A stretch of DNA of 64,000 nt. It comes from Vitellaria paradoxa. Lineage: Eukaryota; Streptophyta; Magnoliopsida; Ericales; Sapotaceae. The translations under genes and the position numbers were made by a program. Under the pieces are notes generated by a model, which saw nothing but the letters and a program-made list of their open reading frames with translations, had not been told where the DNA came from and ran no database searches. Positions 24,713 through 35,711 of this stretch are shown here, piece after piece; position 1 is the first letter of the stretch; each line of letters begins with the position of its first letter. The stretch spans positions 3,968,001-4,032,000 of the forward strand of contig CM034243.1 in NCBI GenBank assembly GCA_019916065.1. The letters are read 5' to 3'.

Positions 24713-27700
24713 AAGTGGCAAAACTTTAAAATTCAGTAGTATAAACTTTGCGCGGCACAGAGTGAACTTCTCAAGCTTACAGCAGTTCACAGCCACAACG
24801 TCAATTTGAGTTTTCAATAGTGTTGCAGAATTTCAATGTGACAGCTCAAAGTCTGCAGCAATCTGTTCAAGTCTGCAGCAATCTAGAAGAAAGCCTAAGA
24901 GAGTCCATATATTCTGATTTATGCAAGACTTAGGCTCCGTTTGTTTCAATGTAAAATATTTTCCCAGAAACATTTCTACTTATATTTCAAGAAAATATTT
25001 TTCAAAGACATGAATAAAGGTATTTTTGAAAAAAATTTGACATTGAAACAAAAAGAGCCATAAATACACACAAACACATGTACTTTGGTAGTTTAAACTG
25101 TATTACTCTCCTAAATTTTAGAAAAAAAAAATACACATCACAGGTTCAAAATGGTTTTAAATAATAAAAATAGCACAAATCACATGTAATAATTGAATGT
25201 GGTATTCAGCTGCATTAAATTCTATTTCCAAATTTAACTACTGGAACCAAAACAAAATTGATCACCTTTTTTTCTTTTTTCTTTCTTTTTATTTATTTAT
25301 TTTTTTGGGGTTGGGGGGGGGGGGGGGACCAGCACATACCAAATTAGCAAAAAAGTCACTATCGCCAGCTATCAACTTTGAGGACATGCTTGTCTTGGCA
25401 CAGTTTACAAGAGAATCTTTTCCAAGCTTTTCCACCTGCAAAAGACAAAACAAGCAACCTGGTTGAGAAACAGAGATTAGATATGTTAAAGCTTCCCAGT
25501 ACATTTCAGCACCCAAGAGAATATGCAGCTCCAAAGCCCAAGCAAATCTTGATTGATCCAAACGAAGGGATCAAGAAAATAACTTTCTGGTTCCATATAA
25601 AATACAACTCTCCCTAGCCATTCAAGAATAAGCCTACTAGACATGCAATGCTATCTAAGGTGATGAGTCCCTTTAAATTTGATCATTTGAGATAAAGAGT
25701 GGTCCATGATTGGGAGTTAGAGGCAATGGACAATTTGTCAGATGTCGTATAAAGCAAAATAAATCATGGGAGATCATGCAAACAGGCAGAGGAGGAAAGA
25801 TTCAAATGTTCTCAATGATCCTTCCATTCTCTTCTTTTTGGTAGCAGGATTGACATTCTCTTTTCCATGAAGATAATTTGAAAAACAGTTGGCCCAAAGA
25901 AGGTTTGCTTTGAGTGGTCTGCCAACCTAGCCACTATCTTTACCAAAAATTTGGGGAAACTGTATCAGTAGCTATTTAACTGGTACTGCACCATGCAACA
26001 CGGAATCTGATAAAAATACAATAAACAATACAACACAATAAGGACGTGCCAACACAAAAGAAAAGCAAATATAGCTGAACGAATGCATAAAGAGATACAG
26101 TAAAATACAAAACCAGAAAAAGAAAAGAAACGTGTATGTGGCAACTAAAAAATAGAAATAGCTAATGAATTCCCATGAATTTAGAAAAAGGGAAACCCAC
26201 AAACTAAGGAATACTTGAACTCCAAAATGATGCAAAGAACATGATATTTTCCCATATGCCAGAAACATCTTTGTCATAAAAAAATTATGGCATTTCTCTC
26301 CCTTCCAAATAACCCACAAAGCCACTGTCACTACGTTCCCCCACAAACAGGAAGATGTTTGTATAAGTACATATCAATGCTATTATGATATACATCTTTA
26401 TAGGCATGTATTTATACATATCTAAAATAGTATGATAAGGAAACACTTTAGTTATTAGGTGGAAGATGAAACCTAAAATTGGCAAAATCCACATTACTTT
26501 TTTAACTTCCTTAGTTATCCCTTAACTAACTACTACTTCAAAAGTTGTGCAACATTTTTTTTTGGGGGGAGGGGGGGAGATAACTTAGGGTGTTTAGGAA
26601 AATTAAAAGTCAAGTAACAAATTTTTAAAAAAAGGCCCATTTAATTAGATTATTATATGAAATGATAATTATTATGCGCATCATGTATAACCCAAGGCTA
26701 GTTGTTTTCATAGGCATATACAAAAAGTAAAATTATTTATTCCTTCTTTTAACAGTACAAGTACAGTAATATTTTTATTTAATATTGTTAAATAAAAAAA
26801 TAATGTTTTCCATTCTATATATTAGAAAAGGAGTGCAAACAGTCCTAATATTTATTTTTTAAAATACTCAAACTTTTGGAAATTTAAGCTTGTGACTAGT
26901 GTTTAGAGGTTGGTGCACACCCACTGGCACCTATAGTGCATTTATTCACTCATCAATAAAAAAGGGTATCTGAGGTATAAGAATACAGAAAATTGCCTAC
27001 CTCTATACATATGCCATGAAAACAAAAATATGAAAAGAAAAAATTTCACATTATAATTTGTGAAAGTGAAACATGCAGAAAGAACGCTTCACATCAATAT
27101 AGTAAGGAACTTGACAGCGTCAACTTTCTGAAAAATTAGAATGATCAATTTCATTGCATTCATTACCTTCACAGCTAACTTTTCATCAACATACTTGCAT
27201 GCTTCCCTCATAGCAAGCTGACAAAATAAACAATGTTTTTAAGCTGCTTGTAGCTTAATGGAAAGTATAAGCCAAAAACTTGAGCCAGAAGGTCAAACAC
27301 AGATGCATATTTGCCAATCTAGGTACTTCTATTGAAAATAGTGAAAAAAAAAATTTAATGAAAACAAAATACTCACCCTATAACCGCTGATTATAGATGT
27401 TGGGTGAATCTTATTCCTCACCAAATCATTTGCTCTCTGCAGTAACCAAACATTGAATCGAAAAAAATATGAAGCATTTTCAGAAATACATATCAGATTA
27501 TGACACCTGAAAGGATCACAAACTAATATGATGCATACAATATCAATTAACTAGCTGACTTTTACCTTAAGCAGTTCTGCAGCTATAATTACAACTGAAG
27601 TTGTCCCATCACCAACTTCTTGGTCCTGAAGCTCAGCCAATTCAACGAGTACCTATAAATTTTAGAGGGAAGAAATTTAAATATAAGAACAGCAAAGAAC

Positions 27701-30001
27701 TTGGATTTTTATTTCCGAGTAAAGCTCTAACAATAACATAAAAGATGCTTTATTATTCCACCTTGGCAGCTGGATGCTCAACTTCTAACATCTTTAGTAT
27801 TGTAGCACCATCATTAGTAATCGTTACATCACCAATATCGTCAACTAGCATCTGAAATACACAATCAATAGAGGAGCTGTCAGAGCATATAAAACCAATG
27901 TTACGTGGACTCTTCTATTTCCTCCAATGTACCCATGTCCCCAGATGTGACAAGGGTAAGGGTATAGGATATGTACCCAACACCAGTACCAAGTTGGACA
28001 CTTGGATAATCTAATTTGAAAAAAAAAAAAAAGGCAACAACATATATTTGATGGTAAGAAAATTTTTTTAATGTTTTATGTTGATAGAATATTAGAATCT
28101 CATTTTTTTCATCAAATTCCAAGTACATTTCTAATTAATAACAGCACTTTTTTCATCAATATATTACACAATATACAATGTATTTAAATGTTCACAAAGT
28201 AGTCTGCACATCCTACCCAATTTTTGTATCCCTATCCTAGTATCCTAACAATAAAGTTTTGGGAGGCCGGACACATGGACCCAAACTGCATGCAACACTC
28301 TTATCTGACTCCAAGTGACATAGTACCAAACCCTCTCACCTGGTTTTCAATATTTTGAAGTTTATATAGTTCATAGATAATGGCATTGTTGAAGAAGTTC
28401 ACTGATATGACAATTTGTGCCATCAATAAGCATATCAATCAGCAAACGAAGCAAATATAGAATCCGGACAGAGACTTGTACATGTAATTAAAATAGGAGA
28501 TTATTCCAAGTTCTAATAGCAAAAAAACTAGGTCCAATCCACGGTAACAGTTACTTTTATTTGGTCCAGCTTCAACGCTTCATATATCATTTCTTCAACT
28601 GGACTGAGAAAAAAAATAAAAATTAAAAAAAGAGCTGAAAAATGTGCATTAATAACAAGTTAAAGGTCACACCATGCCCAAAATGTCCATAATGACACAA
28701 GGAAATTTACTCCGTGCCGTAAGAGCAAATTAAACTTGCCTCCTAGTGGGATGGATAAGTAAACGTGTATTAAGATGTATCCCTTTAAACACATCCCCCT
28801 CCCCCCCCCCCCCCAAAAAAAAAAGGTGCTCCTTTACCATTATGGTGTCATCAATTGTGCAAAAGCTTCATTAACTTTTCCCTAACTTGACCCTGAAATA
28901 ACAGGGCTTTAAGAATTTGATACTCATTATCATTACTGGTAGTTTGAAGTTTAAATTAGCAGATCCGATGGTAAAGTTTTGTGAACCTGAACAAAAGGAG
29001 AAAGTGAAAGAGTAACTCCATAAATTGTTGGAATCTTCAATCCTGATTAAAAAACTTAAATTATCTTCATAAAAGTTAAAAGGTTTTTTGATGACTTCTT
29101 GGTATATGTGGACTTTGGGTGACAATAATCATGATTTAGTTTATTATTTATCTTTTTTTGAGGGCACGGGACCTTAACATATCAGTGCATAAGGGTAGCA
29201 TTTCCTTGGTGCCCTTCTATTAATAAAATCCTTTAATTTTTGTAAAAATAATAATTAAGCATGCAACACATAATAGAACAAAGTACAAGGAGCAAAATGC
29301 CCCAATGTTTACATAGCTGAAATGCATATAGCAATAGGAAGACGGAGTTTGAATGGGCAAATAAATACCTACGGAAACAAAAACCTAAACCCTCAATTTT
29401 GAACAAATAGATGACCTGTAGTAAGACAACAGATTTAAGTAAATTCTCATTGTGTATGCAATGGTATGAATTTCTGGCCCCGTTGAATTCTTTGAACTGT
29501 TGTTCCTGTCTTTAAGGTTATTTTTAACTGTTTTTCGAGGTCTTCAGTGAAGAAAACACATAAGTGCTTTAAATTCCCTGATTAGATTGCCAAAACCCAA
29601 AGGCAATCCACTAGTAAGTTGCAGAATATTGTTGATTTACTGTAGTAAAATTCTTTTCATTCAGCTAAATCCATTGTGGAATGATCATGGCATACCCATT
29701 ACACTATAAACACAAAAACAAATGGCATTGCACACCTGAGCTTACTAACACATATTTAAACCTCCACCCACAAAACACCACAAATTAAAACAGGTAAAAC
29801 AAAAAAATTGACACAACTCCAATGAAGAAGAAAAGGAAGGACAGAATACCTTGTCGAGCCCGACAGGGCCAAGTGAAGACTTCACAATATTTGCGACTGC
29901 TTGACACGCCATCACTACCGATTACCACAAACCACCAAAACAGCATTCAGAACTAGTGAAATGCAGACACCTGTGCATATATGTGAGTAATATAGAGATG
30001 C

Positions 30002-30042
<41 letters not shown>

Positions 30043-30118
30043 TACCGTTTTGGGTGCGAACGTCCTGCCCGGACTGGCGTTCCCCCATGATATCAGGAGT
30101 TTGTGCCGAAATCGCCAT
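18267..30118 (-). CDS. CCT1: T-complex protein 1 subunit alpha (CCT1), 17 exons
   Basis: Exons, minus strand: 30118-30046, 29914-29850, 27851-27762, 27652-27566, 27436-27377, 27217-27167, 25435-25340, 24415-24350, 24107-23890, 23555-23459, 22983-22897, 21212-21078, 20823-20719, 20142-20014, 19904-19801, 18545-18455, 18350-18267 (stop TAG). They join without a frame break to 1638 nt, 545 residues, the usual length of plant TCP-1 alpha. Group II chaperonin motifs in order: the N-terminal '[13 protein letters not shown]' alpha-subunit signature, NDGAT at 59-63, GDGTT at 90-94 (ATP/Mg binding), catalytic Asp397 in 'ALHDAL', and 'VAGGGAVE' at 412-419. Equatorial regions are the two ends; the apical domain is about 220-370. 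Known role: one of eight subunits of the cytosolic CCT/TRiC ring that folds actin, tubulin and other proteins using ATP. Introns 2, 6 and 11 are 1.7-2 kb and hold LINE remnants. Intron 14 has a weak donor (GTCCAG). No truncation is seen. Confidence 0.97.
18601..18612. repeat. C12 homopolymer in CCT1 intron 15
   Basis: A run of 12 C followed by A-rich sequence, 56 bases upstream of CCT1 exon 16 on the minus strand, where it reads as T-rich then G12 near the acceptor. Confidence 0.9.
18947..19134. repeat. 94-bp tandem duplication in CCT1 intron 15
   Basis: Two adjacent units, 18947-19040 and 19041-19134, share ATTCTATTC..CCAATTACAACTTCATG..CCCTCCCTT with about three mismatches. It lies in intron 15 of CCT1. 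Confidence 0.93.
21464..22030 (-). mobile_element. 5'-truncated LINE (L1-type) 3' end in CCT1 intron 11
   Basis: Minus-strand translation of 22010-21766 gives '[18 protein letters not shown]', '[11 protein letters not shown]' and 'GLHWVFP', the zinc-binding zf-RVT region at the C-terminus of plant L1 reverse transcriptases. It continues to a tail with 'GTGCCCTTAATAAAATTT' and ends in poly-A (poly-T at 21465-21473 on the plus strand). A stop after 'LMSEL' and the missing RT core show it is dead. Confidence 0.72.
24690..24711. repeat. Poly-T tract in CCT1 intron 7
   Basis: A run of more than 20 T. It is followed by GAAGTGGCAAAACTTTAAA, which repeats the GGCAAAACTTTAAATTT lying just before the tract, so the run appears flanked by a short direct repeat. 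Confidence 0.8.
26005..26345 (-). mobile_element. Decayed LINE 3' fragment in CCT1 intron 6
   Basis: On the minus strand from 26345, '[14 protein letters not shown]' is followed, after a frame change at a T7 run, by '[18 protein letters not shown]'. Both resemble the extreme C-terminus of plant L1 ORF2. T-rich sequence with TTGTATTTTTATCA follows, as in LINE 3' UTRs. Frame change and stop indicate a relic. Confidence 0.5.
29150..29252 (+). mobile_element. Possible LINE 3' tail in CCT1 intron 2
   Basis: The segment 'TTCCTTGGTGCCCTTCTATT' followed by AATAAAATCCTTTAA resembles the terminal 3' UTR of plant L1 elements and the tail of the LINE at 21464. There is no coding part. Confidence 0.35.
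30002..30042. repeat. (GT)n(GA)n microsatellite at the CCT1 intron 1 donor
   Basis: A compound dinucleotide repeat lying inside intron 1 of CCT1. On the minus strand it reads (CT)n(CA)n and begins three bases after the donor GT at 30045-30044. Confidence 0.95.
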
Positions 30119-31085
30119 CTCTTGCTGATTAACTTACGGGTGAGATTGGAGAGGGAATAACTAAGCTGGGTGTGAAATTCTTTGGAAACGTCAAATGGAG
30201 AACCAATGGATGCGAGGAGATGAAGTGGAACCCTAGATCGGCTCTGAGCGAGGATGGTAGCGTAGAATCAGAAGAGTGGGCGCAAAAGAGATTCTGGAAC
30301 GTCTCGGAACCGAAAAGAACAGTGCCGTTCCCCTGATTCGCCGAGTAAGCGTAGGGTTTTAGTTCCGGTCCGCGCCCTAAGGGCGTGTTTGGAACATAAA
30401 AAAGGTGCAAGTAGGAGATAGCTTTCCCTTCGTCTCTTGTCGGTTAGGCCGGTTGCTAACGTTTCTTTACTGTTTTTTTAATTTAAATGTTTATAAATTT
30501 TTAAAAATTATTAATAAAAATGTATTTAGTAAATTTTAAGTTATTTTTATTTTTATAAAAAATTTAAAATTTAAGTTCAAAATATAAATAAAAAATTATG
30601 ATTTCAAGTTCTTTTTTTTTTTCAAAAATATTTTGTCAATTTTTATTACATTTTAAATTTTTTTTCTTAACAAATTTTATTTCATGAGACACAAATTCAA
30701 GTTATTCAATCGATTTTGCTTTTTTTATTTAAATTACAAGATAATTATGCAGTAATTTTTAAATTAAAAACGAGTCATACATTTTTTTGATCAAAAATTG
30801 AAAAGGCAAAATGTGATTACTCATAACAAATAATAGAAAAACGTATAAATATAAAACACTGGAGTTAAAAAAATATATAAAATTTTATAAATATTTACAA
30901 ATATAAATTACGAAATTATAAAATTTAAATTTTTCACTCACAGTATAAAATTTAAATTTTTCATTTACTGTATAAAGTATGAGGTATTAACTTTTATAAA
31001 TTTACATAATTTCAAATATACCCAACTCTGTCTGCACAAACAAAATTTTAAAACTAAATTTTGATCAAAAAAATCATGCAGAAAC

Positions 31086-31119
<34 letters not shown>

Positions 31120-31813
31120 TTGTGGATCTTTTGGATTTATTTGATTTCTAAATGCCAGATCCCATTCACCGACCTTATTTCAGGTCATAAAAGCTAACGA
31201 TGCCATGGCTGTGTTGGCCAGAAACATACAACTTAAAGATTACCGTCCAACCCCCTACACATCGGGTTTTATTTGTTCACCCAAATATCGAAATTGCTTC
31301 GCCCCAGACAGTCAATTTTAGGTATATCTCGATGTTTATGTTTTGACAATACAAATTTGCAACCGCGTATTGTTCCAAGATCAGCGCAATCCCGGGAATC
31401 ATTCTTTGAGTTTGATACTGAAGTTTGAATGATGATTGTTATTACAGTGTTAGTTTTGGTTTATTCGCTTGTTGTAGTCCCCAGGGTTATCCTCCGGCAG
31501 CCCTTTCATTTGGCCGTTGCCTTTTGGCCTTGGGTTGGGAGTAAGTCCGGTGCACCGGACCGGACCTACCCCTTGCCTTTGGCCTTTGGAGTTGCTTGTT
31601 CGGAGATACGAGAAAATTTTGTCAATTTCTTTTTTTTTGTTTTTTTCGGTTGAAAGGTTATTTTTGTCAATTTCTTTGTTCTATCATGCTTATCGCCTTA
31701 AATTTATCCATTACGGAGGAAAAGGGGATGTGGTTATGACAGTCCCTTTAATCATTCACATTATTTTTAGCTCTATTGTTTGAAACAAATGGGGAAACAC
31801 CCCGTAAAATTAC
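30119..31813. other. CCT1 5' UTR/promoter and flanking DNA
   Basis: 30119-30375 is GC-richer and is the probable 5' UTR and proximal promoter of CCT1 (minus strand). At 30379 the sequence changes to a MITE-like GGGCGTGTTTGG and then AT-rich DNA. An (AT)n(GTAT)n run lies at 31087-31118. A palindromic CCGGTGCACCGG lies in the GC-rich patch at 31500-31600. No exon could be assigned. Confidence 0.4.
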
Positions 31814-32304
31814 GAGTGTGTTTGGTGTGATTAAAAGTGAGATAAAATGTAATTTAAAAAATTTTTTATATTTGGTACACACATATCAAATCGTATTTTT
31901 TGGAGATAAATAATAAACGGATTAGATTTTCATTTAGATGAATTCAAAATTTTGGGTATTCATGGTTTCTTTGTATTATAATCCGTCCAAATGATTTGTA
32001 AAAATTGTTTGGACTGAAATTGGTCATGCGAATCCGTCGAAACAGGTTTTACAATCCGTTAGAACGGTTTCTATAATCCGACAAAAAATAGTCAAAGTAT
32101 GTGTCATTCAATAGATTGGGAGTCCATGTTAAGAACGGCGAAAAAATTTTTACTATTTGATTAATCAAATCTTAGTTATTGACTTTTTTTTGAAAGGTAT
32201 TGAATTTTTTTGAACTTTGAGGAGGTAAGAATGTGTAAAAATATATAGAAATTTTTAAAAATTTTTAGATATTTTCATCAAATTTTGGTGCACCACACGC
32301 GCCC
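31814..32304. mobile_element. MITE, 491 bp, TAC target duplication
   Basis: The left end GAGTGTGTTTGGTGTG and the reverse complement of the right end GGGCGCGTGTGGTGCACC form an inverted repeat. TAC flanks both sides (31811-31813, 32305-32307). The interior 'CGTATTTTTTGGAGATAAAT' block is shared with the element at 51545-52117. Confidence 0.7.
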
Positions 32305-33249
32305 TACATTACTCTTAGTTTTTGTCTGGCATTTTTTGCTCATTGAAACTAATCCTGGAACTTCATGGTTGAAAAGCATTGATCTGTTAGGCAGAAATTC
32401 AATCTTATCATGGTGTGTGTCATCACGATCTTGCTTTTAAGCTCATCATTTGTATAATATGTTGAGTTTATTGATGATTTGCTGTCCTTTCTGGTTAATG
32501 TTATTAATTTGGAACTCAGAGTGCAGCAAGTATTCTCAAGAATAGTCTCTCAAGGAAGTGATTCTGGGCCGTGTGAATTTTCATTCTTTTATCCTTTCTA
32601 TTGTTCATTATTTCATTTTCCTCCTTGTCCTCCTTTTTTTGATGGCATGCTAATTTGTGCAAATGAGCCAGTTTTAGATTCCTCGGTAATCTTGTGCTAA
32701 TCTTGTGCTATGCTTGTATGCCGTTAACATACTTTTGCGCTTTGAAAATGTTAAAAAGCCGCGTAGTTGCTATCATTTCTTTAAGCGGTCTCATTGCATT
32801 TGTGTTATATCTCTTTACGGGATGCCCCTCGGCAAGTTGATAAGTTAAATTATTGCTCATGATTTTGATTCGTGTCTAAAAACTAAGTTAGATCTATAAT
32901 TCAATTACTCGGGATTTCTTTTTATTTCACCCTTTGGATCTGGACAACACTCTTTTCATATTCATGTACTAGATGTTTATCATGTAAATGCACATACAAT
33001 TTGTGTGAGCATCACTTTGTAAAATTTAAATAATAGGTAAATATAAAAAACTAAATTAACTTGTAGAAAATACTTAATTAGGTAGGTGGTTTTGGATGTA
33101 AAATTTTTGATAAAAGAGGGTTATAATTGTAAAACTAAACACTAGCTATGAAATTAGGCAGTGAAATTACTTAATGCAGTAGTTTTTGAAAATTATTTTA
33201 GACGACTTTCAAATATTGGGTGGTTGAAAGGGTATAAAAGAAAAAAAAA
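32305..33249. other. Intergenic DNA, nothing assigned
   Basis: Moderately AT-rich. 32520-32700 is open on the plus strand for about 60 codons but has no recognisable family, splice context or start. A duplicated 'AATCTTGTGCT' lies at 32691-32710. Confidence 0.35.
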
Positions 33250-33614
33250 AAAAGGGGTAAAACAAAAAAAAAAAAAAAGGATTTAACCTCGAGAGATTCA
33301 CTCCCTAGGTCAAACCCCTAGAGAGTGAATCTCTTTTGGTTTGTGCCACACATACCGGCCCCTCAACATGTATAGCGGTCAATCGCGAACTCGCGTAGCG
33401 GCGGGGAGTCGGACCCACACCCAAGAACTGGATACGGTTCGTCCAGCCAAGGAGGCCCGTCCTACCAACCTTTACTACGCTTTGCGCCCGGGAGGCTGGC
33501 CCCAAGTTTTTGCTAGAGAGGAGACTTGAACTTGAGACCTTGGGGTGGTAAGCCCCTAAGTCCCAGTCCAAGACCATCCCATCTAACCCCTTGGGGTTAA
33601 AAGGGGTAAAACAA
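33250..33614 (-). mobile_element. tRNA-derived SINE, Au-like, with 16-bp target duplication
   Basis: The element proper is 33266-33598. Identical flanks AAAAGGGGTAAAACAA lie at 33250-33265 and 33599-33614. On the minus strand there is an A-box-like TAGATGGGATGG (33585-33574) and a B-box-like AGTTCAAGTCTC (33532-33521), and the 3' end is poly-T (poly-A at 33266-33278 on plus). A poly-T end is a feature of the Au SINE type. A hairpin of GAGATTCACTC..GAGTGAATCTC lies at 33293-33334. Confidence 0.82.
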
Positions 33615-34395
33615 GCTTCACCAACTATGGGAAGATCCACTATTGTTTCCTTGTGTAAGAGTAATAAATAAGGCGTAGCATTGCATGTATTGTTTTTTCC
33701 CTTTTTTGGAAGCAACAGGTAAGCAGGAATTAAATCTCACCCAAAGGGATGTGCGAGTTTAATGTTATGATCATCCGGCTTGTTGCTAGAGAACCATGTA
33801 AGCAACTTCCTTTTGGTGCATACTCATTTTTAAGTCTTCCGTACTCAACACAATAAATTAAGTTAATCTTACTAATTTAAATCAGGTTTCTTCTCAAGAT
33901 AGACATATATAGCTGGTTCATTTTTCTCCTGTTTCCTTTAAAATTTATTATGAAATTAAAAAAATTGGGGCATGCAACATGTCTATATGAGTTCTCTATT
34001 TTTATCTGTTATTTTTTGTTTTACTTACTGGTTCAGTGCTTGATTTTATGGTTTTTGACCGTCCTTTTTTTTTACTTTATTTCTTTTGATTGATAATTTA
34101 TCATTTTTACCTTGATCAACCGAACTCAAAAACAGGGGAGGAAAAAAAAAAGGCAGAGTTTTTTTTTGTTGGGCCGGGGGGGGGGGGGGGAATTTGATGG
34201 GGGTGTAAGAAAACCTCGAAATTTAGTGCACCTTTTGGTGCCTGAACTTAGGAATTCTGTCTGAGTGTTATTTCAGTCAATTAACTGGGACATAGGACTA
34301 AGCACAGAGATTTAACATTAGGTGCAATTTTCTTGCTTTCTACCAGTGAATTGAGGTGGAACCTAGTCCCCGAGCCTCTCTTTTTTTTTTTTTTT
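33615..34395. other. Intergenic DNA between two SINEs
   Basis: AT-rich sequence with a G15 run at 34176-34190. No gene or element is recognised. Confidence 0.35.
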
Positions 34396-34626
34396 ATGTT
34401 AAAGCTTACCAACCTGAGAGATTAAGGTTGGAGCCATACAGCCACCCTCTCAACACATGTGGTAGTACATTGTGAACTTGTGTAATTGTAGGGGTTCGAA
34501 TTTGTTACCGTTCGACAAATCAAAAATTTTCATTAATCTTACTATGCTTTGCACTCGAGAGGATTTGAATTTGTGATCTTTCGAAAGAAGTCCTTACCCT
34601 GACTAGCTGATCTAACTCAATCGGTT
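34396..34626 (-). mobile_element. Second, diverged SINE of the same family as 33266-33598
   Basis: On the minus strand it begins TTAACCGATTGAGTTAGATC (A-box region) and has B-box-like AATTCAAATCCTC. It then follows the neighbour block by block: GCAAAGC(A/G)TAGTA, AATTCGAACCCCTAC and ACATGTGTTGAG. It is much more AT-rich than the first copy, as expected of an older, deaminated copy. No target duplication was confirmed. Confidence 0.6.
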
Positions 34627-35711
34627 AAGTTTGTTTAGATAAAGCTTTAAATACTCATATTTGGTATGACAATCAACGCAGGCACAGATGGTAAGTTTCT
34701 CTTGGTGGAGGTTGCGGTTGTTAGTGGTTTGAGTCTTCATCCACACTGTTCCCAAGCTACATTCGGAGCACAAACTCACTCTGGAAATCTCCAAATTCCA
34801 CTGGTTAGTCTTTTGTTAGAAGTTTGATTTCATATGACCATCAAAAGACATGTGTTTTAAGATGAAACAGACAATCTCAGGCTCACTGTTTGGTTTGCAA
34901 TACTTTTCTGTACAGAATTAAAACTACATTTTGTTTTTTTTTTTTTTTTATGAAAAAATGCAAACACGTTTTCCAAAAATATGTCTGTAAAAATCAAACA
35001 CTAGGAAAACCGTCAGAACTAAATCTCTTGATCTGGTCGAGGTTGAGCTGCTCCAAATATTACAAAACTGTACTATTTTTTAGCATATGGGCCAAGGATC
35101 TGCTCTCAAAAACCTTTGATGAGCCCCAATCCTCCAGTAGTGTGATTCAGATTGACTTTCAGGCTCGGTACCAGCCTCTCGTTGACCCAACCTTCTAAAC
35201 TGTTGACTTTTGTTTAATTTTGTTGGGACGCCGCCATTTTCCTAGAAACGTGGTGGTGAAAAAGTGTTTCATTTGACGATTTTTATTGTGTCCTGAACAC
35301 CTGTAAAGTGAAACGATGTGTATTTTACTATTAAAATCATGAAAATCGTCATTCAATGCGAGAATTTCTCATAGCGAGTCGTTTGTGGTTGGTGTGCCAC
35401 CATGGATTGAGGCGGCGTTGGGGTGCGCAAGTATGCACAGGACCAACAAAATCAGAGCAATTGTGGATCCTTGGTTGTGTAGTTAGATCCATCTAATGAT
35501 ACTTAGTTAAAATAATTGAGAGAAGGTTTAAAGTTGTAAAAATTAATATAAATTTGTACGAATTATAATTTCATAACTCGTGTTGATGAGTAAAATATTT
35601 AGATTTTATAAAGATTTGTAGAATTTTATAAAATTTTATAAAACTCCAAACACACCTTAAATACATAGAAAATTGTATTTAAGTCATACTTTGTAATCTT
35701 TTAAGCTTATT
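34627..35711. other. Intergenic DNA left of the tandem-array element
   Basis: An open stretch of about 100 codons on plus (34890-35198) ends 'QARYQPLVDPTF' but matches nothing I recognise. 35500-35660 is MITE-like ('TTTATAAAACTCCAAACACACC'). No supported gene. Confidence 0.35.

Noticed and set aside
33305..33715. Minus-strand open frame of 136 codons
   Set aside because: It coincides almost exactly with the GC-rich SINE at 33266-33598; open frames are expected by chance in such sequence.
34890..35198. Plus-strand open frame of 102 codons
   Set aside because: It has a long poly-Phe run from a T tract, no recognisable domain, and no promoter or splice context.
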